This document shows positions 44,493 to 56,345 of a DNA stretch of 64,000 nt, one piece after another. The notes beneath the pieces are model-generated. The model made no database searches and was not told the DNA's origin. It worked only from the letters and a program-made list of their open reading frames with translations. Positions within the stretch are counted from its first letter, which is position 1. Each line of letters opens with the position of its first letter. A program made the translations under genes and the position numbers. The DNA comes from Doris montereyensis (lineage: Eukaryota; Mollusca; Gastropoda; Nudibranchia; Dorididae): the NCBI GenBank assembly GCA_037039925.1, contig JAXRKP010001692.1:10001-74000 (forward strand). Reading direction: 5' to 3'.

Positions 44493-44770
44493 TAAAAAAG
44501 GAAACAACTGGCTAGATATATTTTAATTTGATACGATGATATTCATCTAAATGTAATATATCAAAAATGTTTCCCACAAAAGATGCATCTGAAATGGCTT
44601 TCTCCTAAGCAATTCAGTTCACTGTTGAACAAATGTCATTGACAAGTCTTTTCCACCCATTTCTGCCCCCCCCCCCCCCTCCTCCTCCTTTTTAATTCCC
44701 TTCTGGCTAAGAACCAATGTTCTATATTATTTCTCTTCACATGCCTCTAGTCTGAGTACCTCTTTTCTTT

Positions 44771-44859
44771 ATCTTCTTCTTCTTCTTCTTCTTCTTCTTC
44801 TTCTTCTTCTTCTTCTTCTTCTTCTTCTTCTTCTTCTTCTTCTTCTTCTTCTTCTTCTG
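44771..44859. repeat. (CTT)n microsatellite
   Basis: About 29 copies of CTT/TTC, preceded by a C-run at 44666-44680 and followed by a CTTCCTTCC tract near 44920-44940. Confidence 0.98.
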
Positions 44860-44989
44860 CCTTTTCCCCGTCTGCTTGTTTCTTCTTTCTGTTCTTCCTC
44901 CTTCCTTTCCTTCCGTCCGTCCTTCCTTCCTTCCTTCCTTCTAAAGCTGTAATTTCATCCTGAAGACTCAACGGCTTTGCTTTGACAAG

Positions 44990-45425
44990 TCTTTTCCCTC
45001 CTACTTTGTTGAGCTTAATCTTGAAGGTGTTAGAATCATGTAATTTTCTTATGTCAATGGGGATGTAGTTCCATGTTGATGGTAGAAATTAGCGTACGTG
45101 TGTGTCTATTCTTGATGGTGGCATCTTGAATGTGAATTGTTTTCTTCCATTTGGTTGTATGTTACCAAGGGGCAGCACAGAGAGATCATTTAATCCTTTG
45201 ATAAAATATTATTAATTTATCCCATTTTCTTCTTTCCCAGATAGGCTCTAGTTCTGGTTGGTTATAGGTATTTATTGTTTTCTTATAGTTCTTATGCTGT
45301 GTAAATTTTGTCGCTCTCTGCTTGGTCTTTTCTATTTCCTGAATTTTCGTTTTATGATGTAGGTCTGAGATTGTACTGCCGTACATTAAAATTGGTCTCA
45401 CAAATGTTTTGTGACATATCATTTT
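44990..45425 (-). mobile_element. LINE RT C-terminal fragment
   Basis: The - strand reads FVRPILMYGSTISDLHHKTK, QRATKFTQHKNY and ELEPIWERRKWDKLIIFYQR, followed by PLGNIQPNGRKQFTFKMPPS in the continuing frame. This is the thumb and tail of jockey/RTE-like ORF2 (LxWxxLxERRxxxxLxxxYKI). Confidence 0.82.
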
Positions 45426-45755
45426 TATACCATGATCGCAATCGTATAAGTTCCTTCTGAGAAATCGAGTGCTGAATTTGCTTTTTTACGTATTTCAGCG
45501 CTGTTCATACGGCGATGGTGTGTTTTTGACAGCTCCAATTTAATTCTGTTTTACGACAAGGGTATGCTTTATGTTATGTTGAAACTTTACATGGATCACT
45601 ATGAAGTGGTGTACTTTCATTTGAACTATAAACTTTTGGCTATTTTGGTGCTTTTTAAACATACAATTCCAATAATGTGTTACGGTTCAGATCATAATCC
45701 ACTTATAAAATGTAGCTCTAACATTTTGAAATCTCTACATCATCCTGATGTGAAC

Positions 45756-46060
45756 CATATTTGAAAACAATACTGACACATGCTTCGCCCCTCGACGATC
45801 AAACAAAAGGGGCAGGAAAAACAGTGTCAAGGCCCGTATGACAAGGCGACGAAAAAGACCAGTGCTTCCAGTCATAATCATTGCCAATGCTCGATCCCTG
45901 AACAACAAAGACGATAAATCACGCGCGAGTGTTAGATACAAACACGAATACATAGATGCTTTAGTACTGTGTTTTAGTGAAACTTGGTTCACTCCATTGA
46001 TACCAAAAAGCTGTGTTTGAACTTGTTCATTTCACTTTGACGCGAGGTAATCGTGACGTA
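45756..46060 (+). mobile_element. LINE endonuclease-domain start, relic
   Basis: The + strand reads VLPVIIIANARSLNNKDD, then YIDALVLCFSETWFTPLIP, the NxRSLxNKxxEL and CxTETWL motifs (the active-site Glu of APE-type endonuclease is kept). A stop follows at 46018-46020. Opposite strand to the LINE fragment at 45.2 kb and probably a different family. Confidence 0.82.
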
Positions 46061-46259
46061 ACAAACTGCGAAAAAAACACAAGGAAGGGGTGTATGCGCC
46101 GCTGGTGTCACCCAAATAGCATACATGTAAACAAGAGAATGTGTTCAAAGGTCAAGGATGACCACGATTTATAATACATGTAATATAATATAATATGTCT
46201 GCCAGCATAATATATTACAGTGTATCTACAACAGAAGGAAAGTAAGAGGAGACACAATG

Positions 46260-46385
46260 GGCAGGGGGAAGACAGACAGACAGACAGAATCAAGGAGAGA
46301 AAGAAAGAGACAGAGAGGGAGACAGAGGACAGACAGACAGACAGAGACAGACAGACAGAGACAGATATACAGACCGATAGACAGT
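46260..46385. repeat. GACA/GAGA-rich tract
   Basis: Imperfect GACAGACAGAGA repeat. Confidence 0.9.
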
Positions 46386-46944
46386 TTCTATACATGTACA
46401 TGTACTTGGTTTCACCTTTATTCTATACCTGTGACCTTACCACTAATGAGGGTAAAATGGGTACTGTGAGACTTCGCGAATGAGATACATGTAATTACAG
46501 GCCTATTATTATACGTGCGAACGTCATACATTATGATGAGCGAAAAGGAAGACGTTACGAAATCATTGTAATATCATCGTGAATGACAAATGTAATAATA
46601 GATATCATGTGAGAAGAAACAGTGGTGAAAGCCGGGTAATGAAAAACCAAGACTAAAAGTAAAGCCATGGACAACAATAAGAAGGATGTAGGAACTAAAG
46701 ACTAAAGACAAGGATATGACACATTTGTAATTATAATAATTATGAGGGTGTTCAACTGAAAGAGAGGATCTTGTCGAATTCAACTGAGGTATGTGATGGA
46801 GTGGGCCTAATTTTCGAGGAGCTCATATTAGAACCGGAAAAGCAGAAAAATAACCTAGTAGATTCATGTTGTTGAGTGGTATAGAGGATCCTAGAAGAGC
46901 TTACCATCGTAACAAATAGATCTGTGTATAAAATCAATTCACTG

Positions 46945-47244
<300 letters not shown>

Positions 47245-47289
47245 TTGATGTTGAAGAAATCATGCAATTTTATAAACTTCCTACATTTT

Positions 47290-48800
47290 TGAAGTAATCA
47301 AGAATTGATGAGTTTTACAAAAATAGAAGTGCAGGCTGGGTATTGGGCTCGAAATAAAGGATAAAAAAAGGAGCTGAATATATGTCAACATTTATTTACA
47401 ATCTATAACAGACATGGAGAACTTTCACTCTTGAACACTGATCAATAACTTTATCCAATTCAATTTTGTTTTAAAAAAGTCTCTTTCAATTCTCAACAAA
47501 GTCAGTGATATTAATCTCTCTTATATGTTACAATTAGTTTGAGCTTGTTAAAATATCTTTCACAACTACCTATCGATACACCAACAGTAAGAAGCAATGA
47601 CAAGTTTGAAAACACACCAGGACCTCCAAATTTGATGATCTGCTTCAAAAGTTCGATATGCGTAATAACTGCACTCCATTGACCAAAAGAACCATGCAGT
47701 TAAGATTCTCCTGATAAAGTTTATCAACATCATTATCATAATGGTGTGAGAATGATGCACAATTTTCTTTTAAATCATCACTATGAACATGGCAAAACAA
47801 CAAAGTGGTGATATCCATTAACTAACCAAAATCGTGATCCAGCTTTTTTTTCAAACAACTAAAACTTTTGTCTCATTTCCTCTTGTAATCTGTCAAGACC
47901 AGTGGTTCTGAACAAGGGGGAATTCCCCCAAGAGGGGCATTTCAGATTTGGTCGGGCGGTCGGGGGGGGGGCTCCAGGTGGGGGTAGACCAGGAGGATTA
48001 AACCCACAGATTGGCATGGTGCGGACTCAAACGGGCTCCAGGGCCACATAAAACTCAGTGTGCATCGATCCACACTACTGAGAGGTGTCAGAGACATTTA
48101 AAGACAGGAGTTGAGGAGTAGAGAGAGAGTCTCTATCAATGAGAGAGAGAGAGAAGTGGAGCATCCGAGAGAGAGAGAGAGAGAGCAGAGATGAGAGAGA
48201 GAGAGAGAGAGTCAGACGGACAGACAGACAGACAGAGCCGTCGCTTTGGTACCCTCAGACTCATAGGTACACTAATGTCACTAATGAGTGACAGTAAAAT
48301 ACATGGGAACTGCGAGAAAACAATGCAGTCTTTTTTTTGTTTAGTTCTCCTTGAGACACTGAGATGAAACAACTACCAGGACATTCGATAGTTTTTAAAA
48401 GGTTTCATCTTTCCTTGAATCAGAAAATCTTTTGTGGGGTAATATGTCATGTATTTATGTATGTATGTATTTAGTCAAGGACTACTAAAAGGATTCATTT
48501 TAGAAGATGGAGAATACACGAGGTTAGCTATCGGTATATTAATATGCGGATCTCAAAACACTTCTCCAGCAAATATCAAGATTTTATATTGGTTAGTGTC
48601 TGGAAAAAAAACAGACAGCTCCAAAATGACAGGCTTGTTTAATCGTTTAAATACACAAAAACCAAGGGGGAAACCTATACATTTTCAGCCTTGAACTAAT
48701 AAGCATCGGTAAACAATCATTTGCGAGACAGTCGGCTTAAATTCATTATTTATTATTCGTTGACTGACACCTGCACCTTGCCAAAGTGGGCACAGGGCTG
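47290..48800. other. Intergenic, no gene recognised
   Basis: Contains GA-rich tracts at about 48120-48235 and a G-run near 47963. An open frame at 48449-48694 upstream of the LTR shows no recognised domain. Confidence 0.5.
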
Positions 48801-48805
48801 CTTGT

Positions 48806-48979
48806 TGTAGTATCGATTATGTCATAACCTTAACAGACTTCGATATCCTTTGTAATCATCCTCAATAAATGAGTGAGCGATCCCGATGGCCTCTCAAAAC
48901 GGCATGTCTTGTTTGATCTGTCATTGTTAATTAGATATGTGTCATAACAACAGTCTTGTGTAATCTAACACATATCACA
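48806..48979 (+). repeat. 5' LTR
   Basis: Starts TGTAGTATCGATTATGTCAT and ends ACACATATCACA directly before the primer site. 174 bp, short for the family. AATAAA at 48864-48869 is the likely polyadenylation signal. Confidence 0.85.
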
Positions 48980-48995
48980 TGGTGTCAGAAGTGGC
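48980..48995 (+). other. Primer-binding site, tRNA-Leu type
   Basis: TGGTGTCAGAAGTGGC is complementary, except for the last base, to the 3' end of a tRNA-Leu (CACTTCTGACACCA) and sits immediately after the LTR. Confidence 0.85.
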
Positions 48996-49091
48996 TTTTC
49001 AAGAACCAAGCCCAGGTAATACAAGTTATCTTTAGCTCTAACAGAGCAAAACATCGATTCCGAGTCTAGATCTAGCGAGATAGCGATAACA

Positions 49092-49824
49092 ATGTCAGAA
49101 CGAGTGAATAACGGCAACAGTAGCCTAAGACCACCACCTGAGTTTTCCTTTGAAAAACCCAACGTAGCGAACAGGTGGGAACAATGGGCTGAAACAATGG
49201 ATCTATATTCCGTCATTGCCTTGAAGGATAGAACTGAACAAGAGAAAGTGAAAATTTTCCTATACCTCATAGGCAAACGAGGGAAGGCAGATATTCAAGA
49301 CATTCAACATAGAGGAAGAAAACCAAACCTTACAGTTGGCTATAGTCAAGTTTAACGACTATTGTAAACCCTAATAAAAAAGAACTTGACAATTCAAAGA
49401 TACAGGTTCAACACCAGAAAACAAGAAGAGGCAGAAAACACAGAACAATACGTAACGCAACTCAAGACAATCGCGCAGCTCTGCGATTTGTGTATGCGCG
49501 ATATCACCGAGGACTTGATTAGGGATCGTTTGGTTTGTGGTATCAAAGATACCAAGATTCAGGAAAGGCTTCTCAGAGAGGAACAATTAACATTACAAAA
49601 AGCCTTAGACATCTGCAAAGCGGCAGAAGAATGGGACAAATTTCTTAAAGAAATGAATCCAACATTAAATGAGACTCTAAGTGCCATGAGAAAAAGTCAA
49701 GAAACACAAACCGAGGATCAAGACCACAGTATGCAAATGTTGTGGCAGGGACCATAAGTTAGGAAAAGATAACTGTCCAGCTGCCAAGTCCACCTGCAAC
49801 TATTGTCAGAAACAAGGGCATTGG
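49092..49824 (+). pseudogene. gag-like region with zinc knuckles, broken
   Basis: The ORF opens MSERVNNGNSSLRPPPEFSF and carries the capsid-like segment WEQWAETMDLYS and KVKIFLYLIG. Stops at 49353 and frame changes near 49.33, 49.37 and 49.72 kb split it. At 49725-49840 two zinc knuckles occur: CKCCGRDHKLGKDNC (spacing C2C3H6C, unusual) and CNYCQKQGHWMKMC (C2C4H4C). Confidence 0.85.
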
Positions 49825-50660
49825 ATGAAGATGTGTTTCAAACGCACAAAAGATAAAAAGACATTGGGTTCAGCGAAGCACCAAAAACAACATAGAGTAC
49901 ATGTCATCAACTCAGATACGAGTAGCTCCGAGTATGAATATGAATACGACAGCATAACAATAAACAGCGTGACGGACAGGGAAGCTTTTGTAAGAATAGA
50001 ATTCAGCTTGCCAGGTTCGAGAAATCACAAGAAACAGTCAATTAGGTTCAAAGTTGACACTGGTGCGTCTGGTAACACAATTCCACTGAGAATCTTCAGG
50101 CAGATATGCCCAGAACAAATAGATACAACAGGACAACCAAACAAATGGGTATTGGACACAGGAAAAGGCATCAAGCTAACAGCCTACAATGGCACAGAGA
50201 TAAAGTGCTCAGGCAAGATAACAATGAAATGCAAATACAAGGATTCAGAATGGTCAAGCCATGAATTCTTCATCGTCGATGCAGAACTTCCAATCGCAGG
50301 GTTGAGACTTTGTAAACTGATGAACATTGTTACAATAAATGACATTACTGAAGTCACAAACAGCACATCAGAGCAAAGATCAGTTGGCAGTCTGAACGAT
50401 TTAAAAACAATGTATCCAGAACAATTCGACACAATTGGAAAACTACCAGGAAAAGCGAAACTCTACTTGAAAGAGGATGCAGAACCTAGAATTGACGCTC
50501 CAAGAAAGTACTCCATTCACATGAAGAAGAAACTGAAACAAGAACTAGATAACATGGAAAAACAAGGTATAATAAAGAAAGTTATTGAACACAGTGATTG
50601 GTGTAGTAGCATCACAACAGTGATAAAACAAGATGGATCACCCGGATATGCTTGGATCCA
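49825..50660 (+). pseudogene. Aspartic protease and start of reverse transcriptase
   Basis: FKVDTGASGNTIP at about residues 82-94 of this frame is the DTGA active site. After a spacer, LKEDAEPRIDAPRKYSIHMK and KKLKQELDNMEKQGIIKKVI are the RT fingers. The frame is lost near 50640, inside RT. Confidence 0.88.
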
Positions 50661-51750
50661 AAGTATCTAAACAACAGCCTAAAGAGATGTCCACACAAAA
50701 CGCCAACGCTGGAAGAAATTACACACAACTTACATGGAGCAACAGTATTTTCTAAACTTGATGCAATGAAGGGTTACTGGAGTGTGGAATTAGATGAAGA
50801 TAGTCAACTCCTAACCACTTTCAGAACGCCCCATGGCAGATACTGTTACAAAAGGCTACCCTTCGGTTTGAACGTCAGTCAGGACATCTTTCAACAAAAA
50901 ATCGACAGCATTGTTGAACAGTGCCCAGGAACACTGGCAATCCAAGACGACATTGCAGTCTATGGGATAACCGAAGAAGAACACAACAAAAACCTTCTCA
51001 ATCTCATGGAGAAAGCAAAAAGAAAACGGCTTAGCCTTTAACAGCAAAAAGTGCGACATTAAAACAAACAAAATCACATTCTATGGAATGATCTTCACTA
51101 TAGAAGGTGTCAAACCTGATCCCAAAAAGGTGGAAGATATACAAGCCATCCCATCACCACAAACAAAGAAAGAACTACAACACTTTATGGGTGCGATAAA
51201 TTACTTATCACCATTCATAAATAACCTCTCCAAAGCATCTGAACCCCTCAGAAAACTCTTGAAAGAAGACACGCCATTCGAGTGGTCAGAAGACTATGAG
51301 CACGTCTTTGCACAGATGAAACAGCTAATTTCAACTGATGCATGTCTCAAATACTACAACACAGAAGCTCCAACATATGTGATGGTAGATGCAAGCATAA
51401 AGGTCTGGGAGCTGTTATCCTACAACCAGCAAAGACAAGCACAGGATACACAGAACAAACATACCCTATCGCTTATGCAAGCAAATCACTCACGTCCGGA
51501 GAAACAAAATTAGCCAACATCGAAAGAGAAATGCTAGCTGTGCGATTTGGAATCAAGAGATTTCATACGTACCTATTTAACAGACCCTTTACAATTCTAT
51601 CTGATCACAGACCCTTAGAAATGATCTCCAAGAAACCATTGTCAGCAGCACCAGCAAGACTTCAAGCACTCCTGTTGGAGATACAGGGCTATGACTACAA
51701 CATAAAATATAGTCCAGGAAAGACATTGGCATTGCAGACGCTCTAAGTAG
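50652..51750 (+). pseudogene. Reverse transcriptase palm and RNase H, broken
   Basis: ATVFSKLDAMKGYWSVELDE has the first RT Asp (FSKLDA). LAIQDDIAVYG is the catalytic box, IQDD in place of YxDD. FYGMIF and FMGAINYLSPFI follow. RNase H begins VMVDAS, with YASKSLTSGE and NIEREMLAVRFGIKRFHTYL, and DHRPLE. Frame breaks near 51.02, 51.40 and 51.72 kb. Confidence 0.9.
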
Positions 51751-53122
51751 ACTACCCAACTTGAACAAAACAGAAGAACTCAAACCTGAGATCAGAATAG
51801 ATACAGTGAAATTCAAAGATAGCAGACTAGGTGCACTCAAGGAAGATGCAGCCAGAGACCCAGTAATCAACAAGCTGATGGAAATCATTTATTGTGGTTG
51901 GCCTGAAACAATAAAACAATTGCCCAGAGACATACGACCATATTGGCCAATGCGAGACGAACTGAGCATCGATGATGGGTTAGTGTTTAAAGGTCAAAGC
52001 ATTCTAATCCCAGTAACACAACAGAAGGAAATCCTTGAGAAACCTTCACACAGGTCACCAAGGTATACAGAAAACTATCCTCAGAGCGAAAACAGACGTC
52101 TACTGGCCTGGAATGCACAAAGACATTGAAAACATGTGCAAACAATGTGAAACATGTCAAAAATATGCAGTTGCACAACAAACAGAAACACTCATACCAA
52201 CTGATATCCCAACGAAACCATGGACAACCGTTGGAACAGACATCTTTTCCATAGATGGAACAGATTACCTCATAATAGCTGACCATTACACAAAGTTTCC
52301 GATAGTTGAGGAATTGCCTACTCCCTGCACATCAAAAATTGTAGCAGAAATATGCAAGAAATACTTTGCAATATTTGGCATCCCAACAGAAATCAAATCC
52401 GACAACGGCCCTCACTACTCAGGGACAGCTTTCAAACAATTCACAGATGATTGGAACATACTTCATACTACATCGTCACCAAGATTCGCACAGTCGAACG
52501 GTTTCATTGAGAGGCAAATAAAAACTGTGAAGAAAAGCCTCAAGAAAGCCAAGGAATGTAACGAAGACATTCACCTCGCATTACTCAGGTTGAGAACAAC
52601 CCCAATTAGTAGCAAACTCAACAGCCCTTCAGAAATAATGTTTGACAGGAAAGTAAAGGACACTTTACCAACAAAGTCTTTTACAAATCCAAACAAAGAG
52701 AACAAACTTCAAGAGAGCTACAAAGAAGACAAGAACTGCAAAAACTGTACCACGACAGAACAGCTAAAGACTTACCACCACTATACAGAGGACAACCAGT
52801 CACGGTACTTGATCCAGACTCCCACAAATGGACAAAGGCTACAGTGATGAAAACACTACCTCAACCGAGAAGCTATGCAGTCCAAAGAAATGACGGTACC
52901 ACCATAAGAAGGAACCGAAAACACCTCCGTGAGCGCCCAGGTTCCACAACAGTAACATCAAATCCAAAACCAAGTCACCGAAATAGCAACCGAGAAGGAG
53001 AATCAAAAACTACGCGGTTGCAGGTCGAGCCACAATGCTCACCACAAGTGGTCAAGTCCTCAAACTTACCACAAGATATCCGTCGCAATAATAACAGTAC
53101 ATGCATACAAACACATAACTAG
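51735..53122 (+). pseudogene. Integrase and C-terminal domain, broken
   Basis: ADALSRLPN closes RNase H. The integrase zinc finger is HTGHQGIQKT with CKQCETCQ. The D,D35E core residues are in TVGTDIFS, KSDNGPHYSG and SNGFIERQIKTVK. The C-terminal PRSYAVQRNDGTTIRRNRKH segment is a GPY/F-like module. Breaks near 52.05 and 52.73 kb. The last frame stops at 53120-53122. Confidence 0.9.
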
Positions 53123-53934
53123 AAGCGGCCGTGTGGTGAGAATGCCCGTCAAATACACTGAGTAGGAATGTGCAATTAGTTAACAGGGCTGTGCAGCGGT
53201 ACGCAACAATATCATACACACATTTGTTAGAAAGATCTGTGCATCCACAATAGTTAATGCACAATAGGTGCAATGCATGAGTATGTTATGTTCACTAGGA
53301 TCAAACATTTCTCATTTTTCATTAGCATTTTAGATCAGTCTTCACAAACAAACATGATTCATAGTTATTCCAAGTCATGGAAGAACATTGTTCAAGATTA
53401 TAATTTTAGTTAATGTTGTTAAACTTTGTTCTACGTTATAGAGTCAAGAACACTTTACCTGACCCAAGAACATTCTGATTTTTACTAGTTAATCATTTAG
53501 CTATTTCGCATGTGCCACTTCCAAGAACACTGACAGAGCTCATAGTTCTAAGGAAATAATTATAGACATGATATGTCATGAATAACACTAATGAAAATCA
53601 GAGAATATCATGATTCATTTATTTTAGAAGACCAAAATACTCTCCTCATGTCATGCGAGTGAACACTGAATGCACATGAATGAAAGATTTTTCTTTTATT
53701 TTAATGCTTCTATTCTAACAAATAACATATGTACCGTACCAGATGAATTTGTAACGCAGTCAATCTTTATTTCATAATCTCATATTGATAACGGAACAGT
53801 TAACCGAACTCCTCATTTTGAAAACATGTAAGTTTTATTGTCATTCAACATAAAGTTCTAAAGTAAGAATGTTTAAGGATGGATGTAAGCTCAACATTAA
53901 ACACATCCTTATCTTTATTTTAAAACAAGGGGGA
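53123..53934 (+). other. Retrotransposon 3' untranslated spacer and polypurine tract
   Basis: About 0.8 kb of AT-rich sequence without a frame. It ends in AAAACAAGGGGGA at 53922-53934, a polypurine tract abutting the 3' LTR. Confidence 0.75.
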
Positions 53935-54089
53935 TGTAGTATCGATTATGTCATAACCTTAACAGACTTCGATATCCTTTGTAATCATCCTCAATAAATG
54001 AGTGAGCAAAATAATTGATCCCGATGGCCTCTCAAAACGGCATGTCTTGTTTGATCTGTCATTGTTAATTAGATATGTGTCATAACAAC
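53935..54089 (+). repeat. 3' LTR, truncated
   Basis: Matches 5' LTR positions 48806-48951 with a 9-bp insertion (AAAATAATT) after GAGTGAGC. The last 28 bp of the 5' LTR are missing; unrelated sequence starts at GTGGAGGGC. No target-site duplication can be matched. Confidence 0.85.
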
Positions 54090-54800
54090 GTGGAGGGCAA
54101 AGTCAAATGTTTGTGTAACTCGTATCCTATTGAAATGTTCGCTTTGCTCCCATTGTAGAAATAATAGTGAGAAGGTTGGCATAGAAGCTCTACCATACTA
54201 TCACCTAGATCTACTATGAATAAGTATTGTATACTGAGGCTGTATGTGCTAGAGCAAGAGCGTTAGGAGCAGATTAACAAAAAAATGTTAAAATATTTTC
54301 AGATCCGTTTGAGATGAAGTCGATAACTTTCTTTTCACTCTACCTTGGGCGTCCCTCTTTGCTGAACGATTTATAAATATGCTGATTTTTACCCAAAATC
54401 CCCAAACGAACCACATAGTGACTTACAATGCCACCCCATCCCCTCGCTCCTCCCCCTTTCCACCCACACACACGCGCGTGCGCGCGACATACATACACAC
54501 ACACACACACGCACACACACGTATATTAAACAAAATATCCAAGACAAACAGTTGTACATTGTATATTGTTATTCATTCAGGTTGAACTCCACCGTCTACA
54601 AGGTGAATTGCGCGGATGGACGAAAAGCCGGGCACAGTATGAATCTAAATGAATCTAAATTATACGATAACAAGTCAACCAAAAAGAAATACTGACAATA
54701 GCAACGACAAAACAGAGAAGAAACCAAACAACCTCAAGTATCAATCGATTTTCAGTTCTGTTTATGTCATTCCTCGGATCATCTCTCGCTTCCTCCATCC
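54090..54800. other. Intergenic, no gene recognised
   Basis: Contains a (CA)n/(CG) alternating stretch at 54465-54520 (CACACACACGCGCGTGCGCG), potentially Z-DNA forming. Confidence 0.5.
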
Positions 54801-54802
54801 CC

Positions 54803-54805
<3 letters not shown>

Positions 54806-54887
<82 letters not shown>
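54806..54887. repeat. (CT)n microsatellite
   Basis: About 82 bp of pure CT/TC dinucleotides. Confidence 0.98.
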
Positions 54888-54889
<2 letters not shown>

Positions 54890-54896
<7 letters not shown>

Positions 54897-55920
54897 GTAT
54901 GTATAAATGAGAGAGTACGGGGGTGGGGGTGGAGCTATGTAGATAGACAGTACAGCCTTGCATCTGCTCAAGATTGAATTTCGCTGACCAATCTGAGCAA
55001 CAACAAAATTACTAAAATTATGGAAATGATAATGTATCAATTAATCCTATATAATATTATGCCTGCTGAGTTCATTGCGTCTTAAAGGAAGATTGAAGTG
55101 CCAATAATTAAAACCACATACTAACCCTGCCCCCTCCACAGACAGACCCCCCCTCGATCTCACTATTCTCTTAATTTTGCTTCCCCTTCCTCCGGCTCCC
55201 CATCATCTTATTCTCCACATAAACATAAATTGCAATGTATAAATACCCCCCCCCCCGCCAGAGACCCCCCAACAACCCTTTACAGCAACCACCAGAAGAA
55301 CTTTGGATGATGATTCAAAGTTTTACCATCAAATATCTCTTTGATTTGTGTACATACCATGCCTGCCCATGGTTGTATACACATATTAATAATGTCCGAG
55401 TACCAAGTAGAATCTAGGCCTACAAAAGACTCGATGAATGGCCTCCGATAATGAGGTCAATGCCCTCCCCATACCTAAACAACAATCTCGATCTCGTTGT
55501 GAATGAGACTAAACGGGAACGAAACATTGGGGCTTGCAAAAGAGGTCGACTGTTTTCATTTCCTGTGTGTTTTCAACCATATCTGTCTGACTAGAAGAGC
55601 AAAACAAAACATAATAATTGTTGGATTCTAAAGCTGAATCATAAGGTGATTTCCTGTGGATAATTCATCATAAGTATTTTGTTAGAATTTTCATGAAATA
55701 TTCCCTAAACATTTCAAAGAAATGATAGACAGACCTTGAAACTTCAGTGAATGAGATCCGTCGTGTGTGGTGTTGTACTCTTCTCAACTCACGATGTTTG
55801 ATGAAGGAATGAGTCGTATGTAGAAATCTCTCTAGACCTATGATCTATTCACTGTAATTGTGGAGTCACAATAACATCATGGATAAGATTGAAATCTGGC
55901 TACTGTATATCTTTATGTTT
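54890..55920. other. Intergenic, no gene recognised
   Basis: C-runs near 55145-55155 and 55245-55258. No domain or repeat family recognised. Confidence 0.45.
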
Positions 55921-55924
55921 CTAA

Positions 55925-56345
55925 CATAATTAAATGTAGATCTAGAGCTAGTAGACCCATACCTAGAGATCTACTCTAGATCTAGAATTTAGAGTTTTAT
56001 GTAGAACTCAGTATCTCAGTAGACTAAGTCTAGAATTAGCAGCAGTGGACTGAGATCTGATTATATTTTTGAATTCCACATGGTATGAAGTTGATGAAGA
56101 AATTACCTTACTTTGGCCCAACAGTATCTATGTTATTATGGATCTCAAGATATAACTTAATATAAGGTCCAGATGTAGATCTAGATCTAGATCTTTTTCT
56201 AAAGCTTAGTAGTAGAAGAAGTTAGAACTAAATTCTGGAACTTAGATAGATTCTATGTCAAGATCTTCTTCCAGAAGCCAGATATCCTTAAATCCTTGAT
56301 GTGATGTAGATCTAGAGCTAGATTCTAGATCCAGATCTAGACCTA
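55925..56345. repeat. AGATCTAGATCT palindrome cluster
   Basis: Many TAGATCTAGA/AGATCTAGATCT words (55936, 55968-55985, 56176-56193, 56307-56341) spread over 420 bp, ending exactly at the inverted-end element that starts at 56345. Confidence 0.85.

Larger units (their letters stand above)
48806..54089 (+). mobile_element. Ty3/gypsy LTR retrotransposon, nearly complete but frame-broken
   Basis: The order is 5' LTR, tRNA-Leu primer site, gag with zinc knuckles, protease, RT, RNase H, integrase, polypurine tract and 3' LTR. That is the Ty3/gypsy order. No env-like frame is present. The coding region is broken by at least eight frame changes (about 49.33, 49.37, 49.72, 50.64, 51.02, 51.40, 51.72, 52.05 and 52.73 kb), so the copy as written cannot make a polyprotein. 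The two LTRs are almost identical over their shared part, which implies a young insertion; many breaks may be consensus errors. Confidence 0.92.

Noticed and set aside
54465..54495. Promoter-type CpG island at the CACGCGCGTGCGCG stretch
   Set aside because: Too short and made of alternating purine-pyrimidine repeat; no gene start nearby.
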